From contig JAZRFJ010000013.1 of the NCBI GenBank assembly GCA_045661305.1, positions 1-59,718 on the forward strand: a stretch of DNA of 59,718 nucleotides. Direction: 5' to 3'. The first letter of the stretch is position 1, and every line of letters starts with the position of its first letter. The stretch comes from UMGS1840 sp045661305. GTDB taxonomy: Bacteria > Bacillota > Clostridia > UMGS1840. Made by a program: the position numbers and the translations under genes. Under the pieces are notes generated by a model. That model was not told the DNA's origin and searched no databases. It saw only the letters and a program-made list of their open reading frames with translations. Shown piece after piece: positions 15,760 through 24,353 of the stretch.

Positions 15760-17247
15760 ATGAAATACCAAAGTACAAGAAATAAAGCTGAAAAGGTGAG
15801 TGCTTCTTTTGCGATAAAGGAAGGACTTTCTAAAGAGGGCGGACTTTTTGTTCCCGAAGAATTTCCTCACCTTACAGATGCTGATTATGATTATTTAAAG
15901 GAAGTTGATTATAAAAAGCGTGCAGCGTATATATTAAAAAAGTATCTTAGCGAATTTAGTCTTGAAGAACTTGAAGAATATACACAAAAAGCATACGGAA
16001 ACGGTAAATTCCCTGTAGATACAACTCCAATTCATAAATATGATGAAGATACATATTATTTAGAGCTTTGGCACGGACCTACCTGTGCATTTAAGGATAT
16101 GGCACTTCAGATGTTGCCGCATCTTCTTATTTCTTCTGCTAAAAAAGAGGGAGATACAAGAACAGTTACAATCCTTGTTGCTACAAGCGGTGATACAGGA
16201 AAAGCCGCTTTAGATGGTTTTTCTGATGTAGAGGGTTCAAAAATTATTGTTTTTTATCCTAAAGACGGCGTTTCCGAAATCCAGAAGCTTCAGATGATTA
16301 CACAAAAAGGAAAAAATGTGTTTGTAAGCGGAATTAACGGAAATTTTGACGATGCACAGTCAGGCGTTAAAAATATTTTCACAGATGAAGAATTTAATGC
16401 ACTTTTAAATGAAAAAGGTGTGGTTTTATCTTCCGCAAATTCAATTAACTGGGGCAGACTTGTTCCGCAGATTGTTTATTATATTTCTTCTTATGTTGAC
16501 CTTGTAAATATGGGAAGAATTAAGCTTGGAGAAAAAATAAATGTTTGTGTTCCGACAGGAAATTTCGGAAATATTTTAGCTGCATATTATGCAAAGAAAA
16601 TGGGACTTCCGATAAATAAGCTTATTTGTGCTTCAAACAGCAATAATATTCTTACAGACTTCTTAACAACAGGCGTTTATGACAGAAACAGAGAATTTAT
16701 TCTCACAATGTCACCGTCTATGGATATTCTCATTTCTTCAAACTTGGAAAGATACCTTTTTGATATTTCAAAAAATGATGATAAATATATTTCGGATATT
16801 ATGGATAAGCTTAAAAATGAAGGCAAATATGAGGTTACAGACGAATTAAAAGCAATTATAAAAGAAGATTTCTTTGCAGATTTTGCAACTGAAGAGGAAA
16901 CAGCACAGATGATTGCACAAAGCTTTGAAAAAACAGCCTATCTTATGGATACTCATACTGCTGTTGCAGGCAAGGTTATGGAAAAATACCGTGAAAAAAC
17001 AAATGATAACACACCTGTTATTATTGCTTCAACTGCAAGTCCTTACAAATTTAACACAAGTGTTTTAAAAGCACTTGGAGAAGACATTTGCGGTAAAGAT
17101 GAATTTGAGCTTTTAGAGCTTTTAAATAAAAAGTCATCACTTTCTATTCCTGAAAGTCTTTTAAGCTTGAAAACAGCTGAAAAGAGATTTACATCTTTCT
17201 GCGAAAAGGATAAACAGAAAGAAGTTATCTTAGATTTTTTGGGATAG
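15760..17247 (+). CDS. thrC: Threonine synthase
   Basis: This 495-residue PLP enzyme converts O-phosphohomoserine to threonine and phosphate, the last step of the pathway. HGPTCAFKDMAL holds the PLP lysine K112. ATSGDTGKAA binds the cofactor phosphate, and NSINWGRLVPQ and PTGNFGNILAAYYA are further family motifs. The length suits the long microbial/fungal-type threonine synthases. It is transcribed alone from its own promoter, about 2.9 kb from homoserine dehydrogenase and aspartokinase. GGCGGG lies upstream of the start. Confidence 0.97.
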   Translation: MKYQSTRNKAEKVSASFAIKEGLSKEGGLFVPEEFPHLTDADYDYLKEVDYKKRAAYILKKYLSEFSLEELEEYTQKAYGNGKFPVDTTPIHKYDEDTYYLELWHGPTCAFKDMALQMLPHLLISSAKKEGDTRTVTILVATSGDTGKAALDGFSDVEGSKIIVFYPKDGVSEIQKLQMITQKGKNVFVSGINGNFDDAQSGVKNIFTDEEFNALLNEKGVVLSSANSINWGRLVPQIVYYISSYVDLVNMGRIKLGEKINVCVPTGNFGNILAAYYAKKMGLPINKLICASNSNNILTDFLTTGVYDRNREFILTMSPSMDILISSNLERYLFDISKNDDKYISDIMDKLKNEGKYEVTDELKAIIKEDFFADFATEEETAQMIAQSFEKTAYLMDTHTAVAGKVMEKYREKTNDNTPVIIASTASPYKFNTSVLKALGEDICGKDEFELLELLNKKSSLSIPESLLSLKTAEKRFTSFCEKDKQKEVILDFLG

Positions 17248-17259
17248 TTTTATAGAAAT

Positions 17260-17298
17260 TTGTAATGCGTAATTTTTGTTTTAAATTACGCATTACAA
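17260..17298. terminator. 16-bp perfect palindrome between convergent genes
   Basis: 17260-17275 pairs perfectly with 17283-17298 around a 7-base loop. It lies between the stop of thrC and the stop of the convergent small gene. Its T-rich flanks are weak, so it may serve both directions. Confidence 0.6.
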
Positions 17299-17303
17299 AA
17301 GAA

Positions 17304-17471
17304 TTAATACCACCAGTAATTATTATATCTGTAATTAAATGCAAAATACAGTAAAACAGGCGGAATTTTGAGTGGCTCGTCAAGATACCTGTCTGTTTTT
17401 TGATATTTATTGTATTCTTCTTTTGTCATTCCCAAAAAATACGGGTTTTGCAAAAACAAGAACGGAATCAT
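17304..17471 (-). CDS. Small 55-residue protein
   Basis: A perfect AAAGGAGG lies 7 bases before an ATG that opens a 55-codon frame. The product begins MIPFLFLQNPYFLGMTKEEY and ends in an aromatic tail, NYRYNNYWWY. It is convergent with thrC and divergent from the metallophosphoesterase gene. It is shorter than usual ORF cutoffs, but the ribosome binding site and sensible composition argue for a real gene. I do not recognise a family. The phrase MTKEEYNKY resembles a short helix; the tail may be membrane-interfacial. Confidence 0.65.
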   Translation of the reverse strand: MIPFLFLQNPYFLGMTKEEYNKYQKTDRYLDEPLKIPPVLLYFAFNYRYNNYWWY

Positions 17472-17522
17472 ATAAAAACCTCCTTTATATAATTATTTTT
17501 GTCAGAAAAACGGTGAATATAT

Positions 17523-18221
17523 ATGTCAATTTATGCAATAGCAGACTTGCATCTTCCATTTGGCGTCAATAAGCCGATGGATATATTTGGAAGTGTGTGG
17601 AAAGATTATACAAATAAAATATATGCTAACTGGTTTGATACAGTTAATCCGGGTGATACTGTTATTATCCCCGGAGATTTGTCGTGGGCAACTTATTTAA
17701 AAGACGCATACCGTGATTTTGACTTTATAAATAAATTACCCGGAAAAAAAATAATTACAAAAGGAAACCACGACTATTTTTTTACAACTATGTCAAAAAT
17801 GGGTAAATTTTTAGAAGAAAATAAATTTAATACGATAAAAATTTTGCAGAATAATTTTTATTTTGAAGAAGATGTTTTAATAACGGGTACAAGAGGCTGG
17901 GAGGTAACTTCGGGGAGCGAAGAAGACAAAAAAATTCTTAACCGCGAGGGAATCCGGCTTGAAATGTCACTTTCAGGTGCAAAAAAAGCATATCCCGATA
18001 AAGAAATATATGTTTTTATGCATTATCCGCCTGTTTTAAAGGATATAAAAAACAATAATGTTTTTACAGAATTATTTGAAAAGTATAATGTGAAAAAATG
18101 TTTTTACGGGCATTTACATTCAAAAGGTATCCAGACGGCATTTAACGGTGAATATAATGGTACTGAGTATATGCTTATATCTGCGGATTATCTTGAGTTT
18201 ATGCCGAAAAAAATAAAATAG
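17523..18221 (+). CDS. Calcineurin-like metallophosphoesterase
   Basis: This 232-residue protein has the complete dimetal phosphoesterase motif set: D8-L-H10, GD in IPGDLSWA, GNHD near residue 81, HYPP and GHLHS. These residues bind two metal ions and cleave phosphoesters. The substrate cannot be told from sequence; proteins of this size are annotated as YkuE/YmdB-like or phosphohydrolases. It is followed 13 bases later by the RdgB gene in a probable three-gene operon. Confidence 0.88.
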   Translation: MSIYAIADLHLPFGVNKPMDIFGSVWKDYTNKIYANWFDTVNPGDTVIIPGDLSWATYLKDAYRDFDFINKLPGKKIITKGNHDYFFTTMSKMGKFLEENKFNTIKILQNNFYFEEDVLITGTRGWEVTSGSEEDKKILNREGIRLEMSLSGAKKAYPDKEIYVFMHYPPVLKDIKNNNVFTELFEKYNVKKCFYGHLHSKGIQTAFNGEYNGTEYMLISADYLEFMPKKIK

Positions 18222-18234
18222 CGAGGAAAATAAA

Positions 18235-18834
18235 ATGAAATTACTTGTTGCAACAAATAATATGGGGAAGTTAAGAGAATTTAATAAAATCTTGGGTGAG
18301 CTTGGAATAGAGTGTGTTTCTCTTAAAGATATGGGGATAAATATTGATGTAGAGGAAGACGGAAAAACTTTTTTGGAAAACGCAAAAATAAAGGCAGAAG
18401 AAGTTTTCAAAATAGCAGGTATTCCCACAGTTTCCGATGATTCGGGATTAGAGGTTGATGCACTTTTTGGTGAGCCTGGAGTATATTCTGCAAGATATGC
18501 AGGAGTTCATGGTGATGACGAAGCAAATAACAGACTTCTACTTGAAAAATTAAAAGATGTTCCCGATGAAAAAAGAAGTGCAAGATTTAAGTGTGCAATT
18601 TATCTTGTTATGTCAGAAGATAAACATTATTTCAGCGAGGGTAGTGCTGAGGGCTTTATTTTACATTCAAAAAAAGGAGAAAACGGTTTTGGTTATGACC
18701 CGTTATTCTTTTCTTCCGATTTGAAAAAAGGCTTTGCCCAGGCGAGTGATGAAGAAAAAAACAGTGTCAGCCACAGAGGAAAAGCATTAAGAGGATTAAA
18801 GAAAAAACTTGAAGAGGATAATATAAAGATATGA
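18235..18834 (+). CDS. rdgB: XTP/dITP diphosphatase (RdgB/HAM1)
   Basis: This 199-residue protein removes pyrophosphate from non-canonical purine nucleotides (XTP, dITP, ITP) to keep them out of nucleic acids. Diagnostic motifs are TNNMGKLREF near the N terminus, SDDSGLEVDAL and GVYSARYAG in the middle, and GFGYDPLFF and SHRGKAL near the C terminus. GAGGAAAA precedes the start. The stop overlaps the next start (ATGA). Confidence 0.96.
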   Translation: MKLLVATNNMGKLREFNKILGELGIECVSLKDMGINIDVEEDGKTFLENAKIKAEEVFKIAGIPTVSDDSGLEVDALFGEPGVYSARYAGVHGDDEANNRLLLEKLKDVPDEKRSARFKCAIYLVMSEDKHYFSEGSAEGFILHSKKGENGFGYDPLFFSSDLKKGFAQASDEEKNSVSHRGKALRGLKKKLEEDNIKI

Positions 18835-19490
18835 GCTACAATGAGCAGATAGAAAAAATTCTTATTGATAACGGTGCAAGCTTTGTCGGTTTTGCAGATG
18901 TATCTTATGAAAGTCTTACAGGTGCAATTTCCTTTGGTGTAAAATTATCCGATTTTGTTTTATCACAGATTACAGACAAGCCTACATATACCTACTTTTC
19001 GCATTACAGAACTGTTAATGCACTTATTGACAGACTTACAGTTTTAGTTGGAAATTATATAGAAAAATGCGGATACAGATATATGCCTATTCCTGCTTCT
19101 CAAACTGTGAACGGCCATGAAACAATGGCAGGGGAGTATTCACATAAAAAGGTTGCATTTATGAGTGGTCTTGGGTATATAGGTAAAAACGCTCTTTTTA
19201 TGCACAAAGAATATGGCTCAAAGGTAAGGCTCGGAACAGTTTTTACTGATATGCCTCTTACTTTTGGCTCACCTATTTTGGAAAATGTATGTAAAGAATG
19301 TAGAATTTGTGCCTCTGTCTGTCCTGCACAGGCAATATCGGGAGAAAGCTTTGATATTAACAATCCTGATAAAATACTTATTGATAAGAAAGCATGTTCA
19401 GATTATATGAAAAATGCTTTTATGAAGATAGGACGGGGAAGTGTTTGTGGTATATGCATTAAAAATTGTCCTTATAATAACATAAGATAG
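18831..19490 (+). CDS. QueG-like iron-sulfur protein (epoxyqueuosine reductase-related)
   Basis: This 219-residue protein resembles short members of the epoxyqueuosine reductase family. It has SHKKVAFMSGLGYIGKNALFM in the middle and, at the C terminus, two cysteine clusters (CKECRICASVCPAQAI and CGICIKNCPYN) able to hold two 4Fe-4S clusters. True QueG is about 300-380 residues and has a cobalamin-binding N-terminal region; this one is much shorter, so reductase activity is unsure. It overlaps rdgB by 4 bases. Confidence 0.75.
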   Translation: MSYNEQIEKILIDNGASFVGFADVSYESLTGAISFGVKLSDFVLSQITDKPTYTYFSHYRTVNALIDRLTVLVGNYIEKCGYRYMPIPASQTVNGHETMAGEYSHKKVAFMSGLGYIGKNALFMHKEYGSKVRLGTVFTDMPLTFGSPILENVCKECRICASVCPAQAISGESFDINNPDKILIDKKACSDYMKNAFMKIGRGSVCGICIKNCPYNNIR

Positions 19491-19587
19491 TCAATTTAAC
19501 AGTATTGAAAAACAGAGAAAAACGAAGAAAAAAATGAAAAAATAGTGATAGTTTGAAATATTTGCTTAAAATCAAAAAAATATCTGT

Positions 19588-19616
19588 TTGTTTAATATGT
19601 AAAAATATGCTATACT
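19588..19616 (+). promoter_or_regulatory. Promoter of the ACT-hom-lysC operon
   Basis: TTGTTT (19588-19593), 17 bases, TATACT (19611-19616). Confidence 0.7.
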
Positions 19617-19652
19617 ACCGCTTGTGAACAAATGTTTATGGAGCGTGGACAC

Positions 19653-20105
19653 ATGAAGTTTGAATATGACGCGTATATTATTGACAGAAAAGCAGTTCCC
19701 GATACTTTAATAAAAGCACATGAGGTTAATGCACTTTTGGAGAATGACAAAAATTTGAGTGTGCTTGATGCTGTTAAAAAGGTAGGAATTTCGAGAAGTG
19801 CTTACTATAAATATAAAGATATGATAAAGCCGTACAGACCGCTAAAGCTAAATAAGGTTGTAACGCTTTTTATGGAGCTTTATGATGTTGCGGGCAATTT
19901 ATCAAGCGTGCTTAATATAATTGCAAAAACGGGAGCAAATGTTCTTACAATAAATCAGAATATTCCTGTAAACGGGAAAGCAAATATTTCGATTTCAATA
20001 GATACAGGCGGAATGCAAAGCACGAAAAAAGATATTGCGTATTTAGAAAAAAAGCTCAAGAGCATTGAGCATATAAGCAGTTTTTCGGCTGTTGGAAATG
20101 AATAG
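19653..20105 (+). CDS. ACT domain-containing protein (PheB/UPF0735 family)
   Basis: This 150-residue protein has an N-terminal helix-turn-helix-like part (VLDAVKKVGISRSAYYKYKD). Its C-terminal ACT domain (about 70-145) has VVTLFMELYDVAGNLSSVLNIIAKTGANVLTINQ-like sequence. ACT domains bind amino acids. Members of this family stand next to homoserine dehydrogenase in Firmicutes, as here, suggesting regulation of threonine or methionine synthesis. Start ATG 19653 has GGAG nine bases upstream; the in-frame ATG at 19632 has none. Confidence 0.88.
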   Translation: MKFEYDAYIIDRKAVPDTLIKAHEVNALLENDKNLSVLDAVKKVGISRSAYYKYKDMIKPYRPLKLNKVVTLFMELYDVAGNLSSVLNIIAKTGANVLTINQNIPVNGKANISISIDTGGMQSTKKDIAYLEKKLKSIEHISSFSAVGNE

Positions 20106-20124
20106 ATAAAAAAGGAGAAAGAAA

Positions 20125-21318
20125 ATGGCATTTAAAGTAGCTGTAATGGGATACGGTGTTGTAGGAAGCGGCGTATGTGAAGTAATAAGAGTAAATAATG
20201 AGGCACTTTCAAAAAAGCTTGGGGAGAGTGTTGAAGTAAAATATGTTCTTGATATAAGGGAGTTTCCTGAAAGTGACCCTGAATATAGTAAAATAACAGG
20301 CGATTTTGAGAAAATTTTAAATGACCCTGAAATTTCGGTTGTTGCCGAGGTTATGGGCGGTGCGACTTTTGCGTACGATTATACAAAGAAGCTTCTTTTA
20401 AAAGGGAAGAGTGTTTGTACTTCAAATAAGGAGCTTGTTGCAAAGCATGGTGCTGAGCTTTTGAAAATTGCCAGAGAAAATAACGCAAATTATCTTTTTG
20501 AGGCAAGTGTTGGAGGCGGTATTCCGATTATAAGACCGCTTTACAGCTGTTTAGCTGCAAACGAAATTAATAAAATAACAGGTATCTTAAACGGTACTAC
20601 AAATTATATCCTTACAAAAATGTTTAGTGAAAACCTTGCTTTTGAAACTGTTTTAAAAGAAGCACAGGAAAAGGGTTATGCTGAAAAGGACCCGACAGCA
20701 GATGTTGAGGGAATTGATGCGTGCAGAAAAATTGCAATTTTAGCATCCTTGGTTTTTGGAAAAACCATTGATTGTGATAAAATTAAGACAAAAGGTATTA
20801 CAGATATAACATCGGAAGATGTTTTATATGCTGAAAAGCTTGGCTATGTTATTAAGCTTATCGGACAGGCTGAAAAGAAAAATGATAAGGTTTATATTTC
20901 GGTTGAACCGAGATTTTTAGAAAAATCAAGCGCTCTTGCCAATGTAAACGATGTCTTTAACGGCATTGTTGTAAATGGTAACGCAATCGGAGAGGTTGTG
21001 TTTTACGGACCGGGAGCAGGTAAGCTTCCTACTGCAAGTGCAGTTGTTGCAGATATTATTGATTGTCTTAGAAACTTAGATAAACATCATGAATATACAT
21101 GGAGTGAGGGAGAAAACGATTTCGTTGCTCCAAAAGAAGAAAACGAAGGTCAGTATTTTATAAGAACAACAAAACCTGAAGTATTTGAAAACAAATTTAA
21201 AATTGTAAATAAAATTTCAATTAAAGACGGTGAATACGGTCTTATTACAGATGTTATAAAAGAGGGTAGCCTTAGCGAATGTACCTCGGATTATATAAAA
21301 TACTTAAAGTTATGTTAA
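20125..21318 (+). CDS. hom: Homoserine dehydrogenase
   Basis: This 397-residue enzyme reduces aspartate semialdehyde to homoserine with NAD(P)H. The Rossmann motif GYGVVGSG lies at 9-16. GILNGTTNYIL (about 153) and EKGYAEKDPTADVEGIDACRK are substrate-site family signatures. A short C-terminal extension (340-397) is smaller than the usual ACT domain of about 430-residue enzymes. The ACT protein encoded just upstream could supply feedback sensing in trans. AAAGGAG precedes the start, and aspartokinase follows 13 bases later. Confidence 0.95.
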   Translation: MAFKVAVMGYGVVGSGVCEVIRVNNEALSKKLGESVEVKYVLDIREFPESDPEYSKITGDFEKILNDPEISVVAEVMGGATFAYDYTKKLLLKGKSVCTSNKELVAKHGAELLKIARENNANYLFEASVGGGIPIIRPLYSCLAANEINKITGILNGTTNYILTKMFSENLAFETVLKEAQEKGYAEKDPTADVEGIDACRKIAILASLVFGKTIDCDKIKTKGITDITSEDVLYAEKLGYVIKLIGQAEKKNDKVYISVEPRFLEKSSALANVNDVFNGIVVNGNAIGEVVFYGPGAGKLPTASAVVADIIDCLRNLDKHHEYTWSEGENDFVAPKEENEGQYFIRTTKPEVFENKFKIVNKISIKDGEYGLITDVIKEGSLSECTSDYIKYLKLC

Positions 21319-21331
21319 GGAGGACAAAAAA

Positions 21332-22537
21332 GTGGCTTTAATAGTACAGAAATTCGGCGGAAGCTCTGTTGCAAACGCTGAAAAAATCTTTAATGTTGCC
21401 GGAAGAATTGCAGACGAATACGATAAAGGAAACAGCGTCGTTGTTGTAGTTTCTGCACAGGGCGACACAACAGATGATTTGATTGAAAAAGCGGCGGAAA
21501 TAAACAAAAAACCGTCAAAAAGAGAAATGGATGTATTGCTTTCAACAGGTGAGCAGATAACAATAGCTCTTCTTGCTATGGCATTAGAGGAGAAAAAATA
21601 TCCTGTTGTTTCACTCACAGGCTGGCAGACACCAATAAAAACAAATATGACTTACGGCTCTGCAAGAATAGAAAAAATAAACACAACAAGACTTAAAAAT
21701 GAGCTTGATAAAGGCAGAATTGTTATAGTTGCAGGTTTCCAGGGAATAAACGATGTAAATGACATCACAACACTCGGAAGAGGCGGCTCGGATACAACAG
21801 CTGTTGCATTAGCTGCTGCACTTCACGCAGATTTGTGCGAAATTTATACAGATGTTGACGGAGTTTATACAACTGACCCAAGAATTGTTCCTACTGCAAA
21901 GAAGCTTAAAGACATATCTTATGATGAGATGCTTGAGCTTGCATCACTCGGTGCAAATGTTCTTCATAATCGCTCAGTTGAGCTTGCTAAGAAATATAAT
22001 GTTGATTTAGAAGTTAAATCAAGTTTCCAGAAAATAGAAGGTACCAAGGTTAAGGAGGTAGAAAACGTGGAAAAGATGTTAATCAGAGGTGTAACAAGAG
22101 ATAACGATATAGCAAGAGTGTCAATAGTAGGTGTTGAAGATACACCGGGAATGGCTTATAAAATTTTCTCACTTCTTTCAAAGAAGAGCATAAATGTAGA
22201 TGTTATTTTGCAGTCTATCGGAAGAGAAAACAAGAAAGATATTTCATTTACAGTTCCAAAGGCACAGCTTGAAGATACACTTGCAATATTAGAAGAAAAT
22301 AATTCTTTAATAAAAGCAGAAAGAATTGATTCAAACAATGAGCTTTCAAAGGTATCAATAGTTGGTGCAGGTATGGCATCAAATCCTGGCGTTGCTGCTT
22401 CTATGTTTGAGGCACTTTTTGAAGCAGGAATAAATATTCATATGATTACAACTTCAGAAATCAAGGTTTCTGTTTTGGTAAATGTGAAAAATGCTGAAAA
22501 AGCAGTAGAGGCAGTACACGAAAAGTTTTTTAATTAA
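21332..22537 (+). CDS. lysC: Aspartate kinase (class with nested beta subunit)
   Basis: This 401-residue enzyme phosphorylates aspartate, the first step to lysine, threonine and methionine. KFGGSSVA (7-14), TTLGRGGSDTTAVALAAAL and DVDGVYTTDPR are kinase motifs; two ACT domains occupy about 260-401. The start is GTG with AGGAGG upstream. Inside the gene AAGGAGG (22052-22058) lies 8 bases before an in-frame GTG (22067). This would yield a separate 156-residue regulatory subunit, as known for Bacillus subtilis aspartokinase II. A terminator follows. Confidence 0.96.
   Translation: MALIVQKFGGSSVANAEKIFNVAGRIADEYDKGNSVVVVVSAQGDTTDDLIEKAAEINKKPSKREMDVLLSTGEQITIALLAMALEEKKYPVVSLTGWQTPIKTNMTYGSARIEKINTTRLKNELDKGRIVIVAGFQGINDVNDITTLGRGGSDTTAVALAAALHADLCEIYTDVDGVYTTDPRIVPTAKKLKDISYDEMLELASLGANVLHNRSVELAKKYNVDLEVKSSFQKIEGTKVKEVENVEKMLIRGVTRDNDIARVSIVGVEDTPGMAYKIFSLLSKKSINVDVILQSIGRENKKDISFTVPKAQLEDTLAILEENNSLIKAERIDSNNELSKVSIVGAGMASNPGVAASMFEALFEAGINIHMITTSEIKVSVLVNVKNAEKAVEAVHEKFFN
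22052..22069 (+). promoter_or_regulatory. Internal ribosome binding site for the aspartokinase beta subunit
   Basis: A perfect AAGGAGG and a GTG at codon 246, in frame, lie exactly at the junction of the kinase and ACT domains. An ATG three codons later is an alternative start. Confidence 0.75.
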
Positions 22538-22560
22538 TATAATTTAAAAAATAGTTTTTA

Positions 22561-22588
22561 AGAGGTTGATTTTTTCAGCCTCTTTTTA
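22561..22588 (+). terminator. Terminator of the ACT-hom-lysC operon
   Basis: AGAGGTTG (22561-22568) pairs with CAGCCTCT (22576-22583) and is followed by five T. Confidence 0.85.
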
Positions 22589-22635
22589 TTTAATGAAAAA
22601 AAATAAAAAGAAATTAAATTTTTTTACAAAAAGAC

Positions 22636-22664
22636 TTGACTTTAGTGCTGTAAAGTGGTAATAT
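22636..22664 (+). promoter_or_regulatory. Promoter of the amino-acid ABC transporter
   Basis: TTGACT (22636-22641), 17 bases, TAATAT (22659-22664). Confidence 0.75.
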
Positions 22665-22720
22665 ATTATAGCGGTAAATAAACGCAGAACTAAAATCATC
22701 CAAAAGGAAGGAATTTTATC

Positions 22721-23539
22721 ATGAAAAAAATTAAACTTTTATCACTTTTAATGGCAGTTATGCTTATTGCGGGACTTTTCAGTGCTTGCTCAAATGAAAC
22801 TAAAAATAATGACAATACTGGAAAAACAGAAGTAGTAGAAGATATTGCTTACATAACAGAAAACAAAAAAATGGTTATCGGTATGACAGATTATGCACCG
22901 ATGAATTTCTATGGTGAAGACGGTGTTTTAACAGGCTTTGATACAGAATTTGCACAGGCTGTTTGCGAAAAACTTGGCGTTGAAGCAGAATTTATCGAAA
23001 TTGACTGGGATAATAAATTCTTAGAATTAAAATCAAATTCTATTGACTGTATCTGGAACGGTATGACAATTACTGATGAAGTAAAGCTTAATGCAGATGT
23101 TTCAAAAGCATATGTAAAAAATGCACAGGTTGTTGTAGTTAAAAAAGATAAAGCAGAAGATTATAAATCAGTTGAAGACCTTAAAGAATTAAGCTTTGTT
23201 GCAGAAGCAGGAAGTGCTGGCGAAGCAGCTATAAAAGATAACGGTCTTGATGCAAACTATGTTGCAGTTAATGCACAGACAGATGCACTTTTGGAGGTTA
23301 TGAGCGGCTCAGCTGATGCGTGTGTAATTGATATTACAATGGCAAATGCTATGACAGGCGAAGGCACAAGCTATGCTGATTTAACTTCAGTTTTAGAGCT
23401 TACAACAGAAGAGTATGGTATTGCTTTCAGACAGAAATCAGACCTTACAGCAAAAGTTGACACAATTATTGATGAATTAAAAGCTGACGGCACACTCGAT
23501 GCTTTAGCTGAAAAATACGAGCTTACTTTAGCATTTTAA
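22721..23539 (+). CDS. Polar amino-acid ABC transporter, substrate-binding lipoprotein
   Basis: This 272-residue lipoprotein has a signal peptide ending in the lipobox LFSAC (lipidated C23) and a family 3 solute-binding fold. MTDYAPMNFYGEDGVLTGFDTEFAQAVCEKLG and NGMTITDEVK segments line the amino-acid site. It captures a polar amino acid outside the membrane for the permease and ATPase encoded next. Exact substrate is unknown. AAGGAAGG lies upstream. A hairpin directly after it (23569-23606) would give more of this protein than of the permease. Confidence 0.93.
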   Translation: MKKIKLLSLLMAVMLIAGLFSACSNETKNNDNTGKTEVVEDIAYITENKKMVIGMTDYAPMNFYGEDGVLTGFDTEFAQAVCEKLGVEAEFIEIDWDNKFLELKSNSIDCIWNGMTITDEVKLNADVSKAYVKNAQVVVVKKDKAEDYKSVEDLKELSFVAEAGSAGEAAIKDNGLDANYVAVNAQTDALLEVMSGSADACVIDITMANAMTGEGTSYADLTSVLELTTEEYGIAFRQKSDLTAKVDTIIDELKADGTLDALAEKYELTLAF

Positions 23540-23568
23540 TTAGAAATATAAGATTATTTAACAACTAA

Positions 23569-23606
23569 ATGCAGAAAGCGGTAAAAAAATTGCTTTCTGC
23601 ATTTTT
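23569..23606 (+). terminator. Partial terminator between binding-protein and permease genes
   Basis: A perfect 11-bp stem (23569-23579 with 23592-23602) is followed by a short T-run. It sits 30 bases after the binding-protein stop and before the permease ribosome binding site, the usual place for a stoichiometry-setting hairpin. Confidence 0.75.
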
Positions 23607-23637
23607 AGCGGTTTATCGGTTAGGAAAGGAAACAGTT

Positions 23638-24342
23638 ATGTTTGGCGAGGTTACTTTAAGTTTACTCGGCGGGTTTGCAACAACCCTCAAAATTTTTGCA
23701 CTCACACTTTTGTTTGCACTTCCTCTGGGACTTATCATAAGCTTTGGCTCAATGAGTAAGTTTTTGCCTCTTAAGTGGATTGTAAAAACTTTTATATGGA
23801 TTATAAGAGGTACACCTCTTATGCTTCAGCTTATTGTAATATATTACGGTCCGGGACTTTTAGGTACAATGGCAACAAATGCAATAAATGCGGGAAACAG
23901 TAATTTTTTCTATGAATTTTTTGCAGACTGGACAGTGTGGGACAGATTTTTTGCAGTAATGGTTGCTTTTGTCATCAATTATTCCTGCTATTTTTCCGAA
24001 ATATACCGAGGCGGTATAGAGAGTATATCCAAAGGTCAGTATGAGGCAGGACAGGTGCTTGGTCTTACAAAGACACAGGTTTTCTTTAAGGTTATACTTC
24101 TTCAGGTTATAAAAAGAATTGTTCCGCCAATGAGTAATGAAATTATAACACTTGTCAAGGATACTTCTCTTGCAAGAATTATTATGGTTTATGAGATAAT
24201 ATGGAATGCACAGAAGTTTATAAAATCAGACGGTCTTTTGTGGCCTCTTTTCTACACAGGTGTTTTCTATCTTCTCTTTAACGGACTTCTCACACTTCTT
24301 TTTGGATTTATCGAAAAGAAGCTTGATTATTTTAAATCTTAG
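23638..24342 (+). CDS. Polar amino-acid ABC transporter, permease
   Basis: This 234-residue integral membrane protein of the HisM/GlnP type has several transmembrane helices. RGTPLMLQL near residue 60 and YFSEIYRGGIESISKGQYEAGQ-type EAA loop contact the ATPase. Start ATG 23638 has AGGAAAGGA upstream. A longer frame from 23569 would put the start inside the preceding terminator hairpin and has no ribosome binding site. The stop overlaps the ATPase ribosome binding site. Confidence 0.93.
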   Translation: MFGEVTLSLLGGFATTLKIFALTLLFALPLGLIISFGSMSKFLPLKWIVKTFIWIIRGTPLMLQLIVIYYGPGLLGTMATNAINAGNSNFFYEFFADWTVWDRFFAVMVAFVINYSCYFSEIYRGGIESISKGQYEAGQVLGLTKTQVFFKVILLQVIKRIVPPMSNEIITLVKDTSLARIIMVYEIIWNAQKFIKSDGLLWPLFYTGVFYLLFNGLLTLLFGFIEKKLDYFKS

Positions 24343-24353
24343 GAGGCTTGGAA

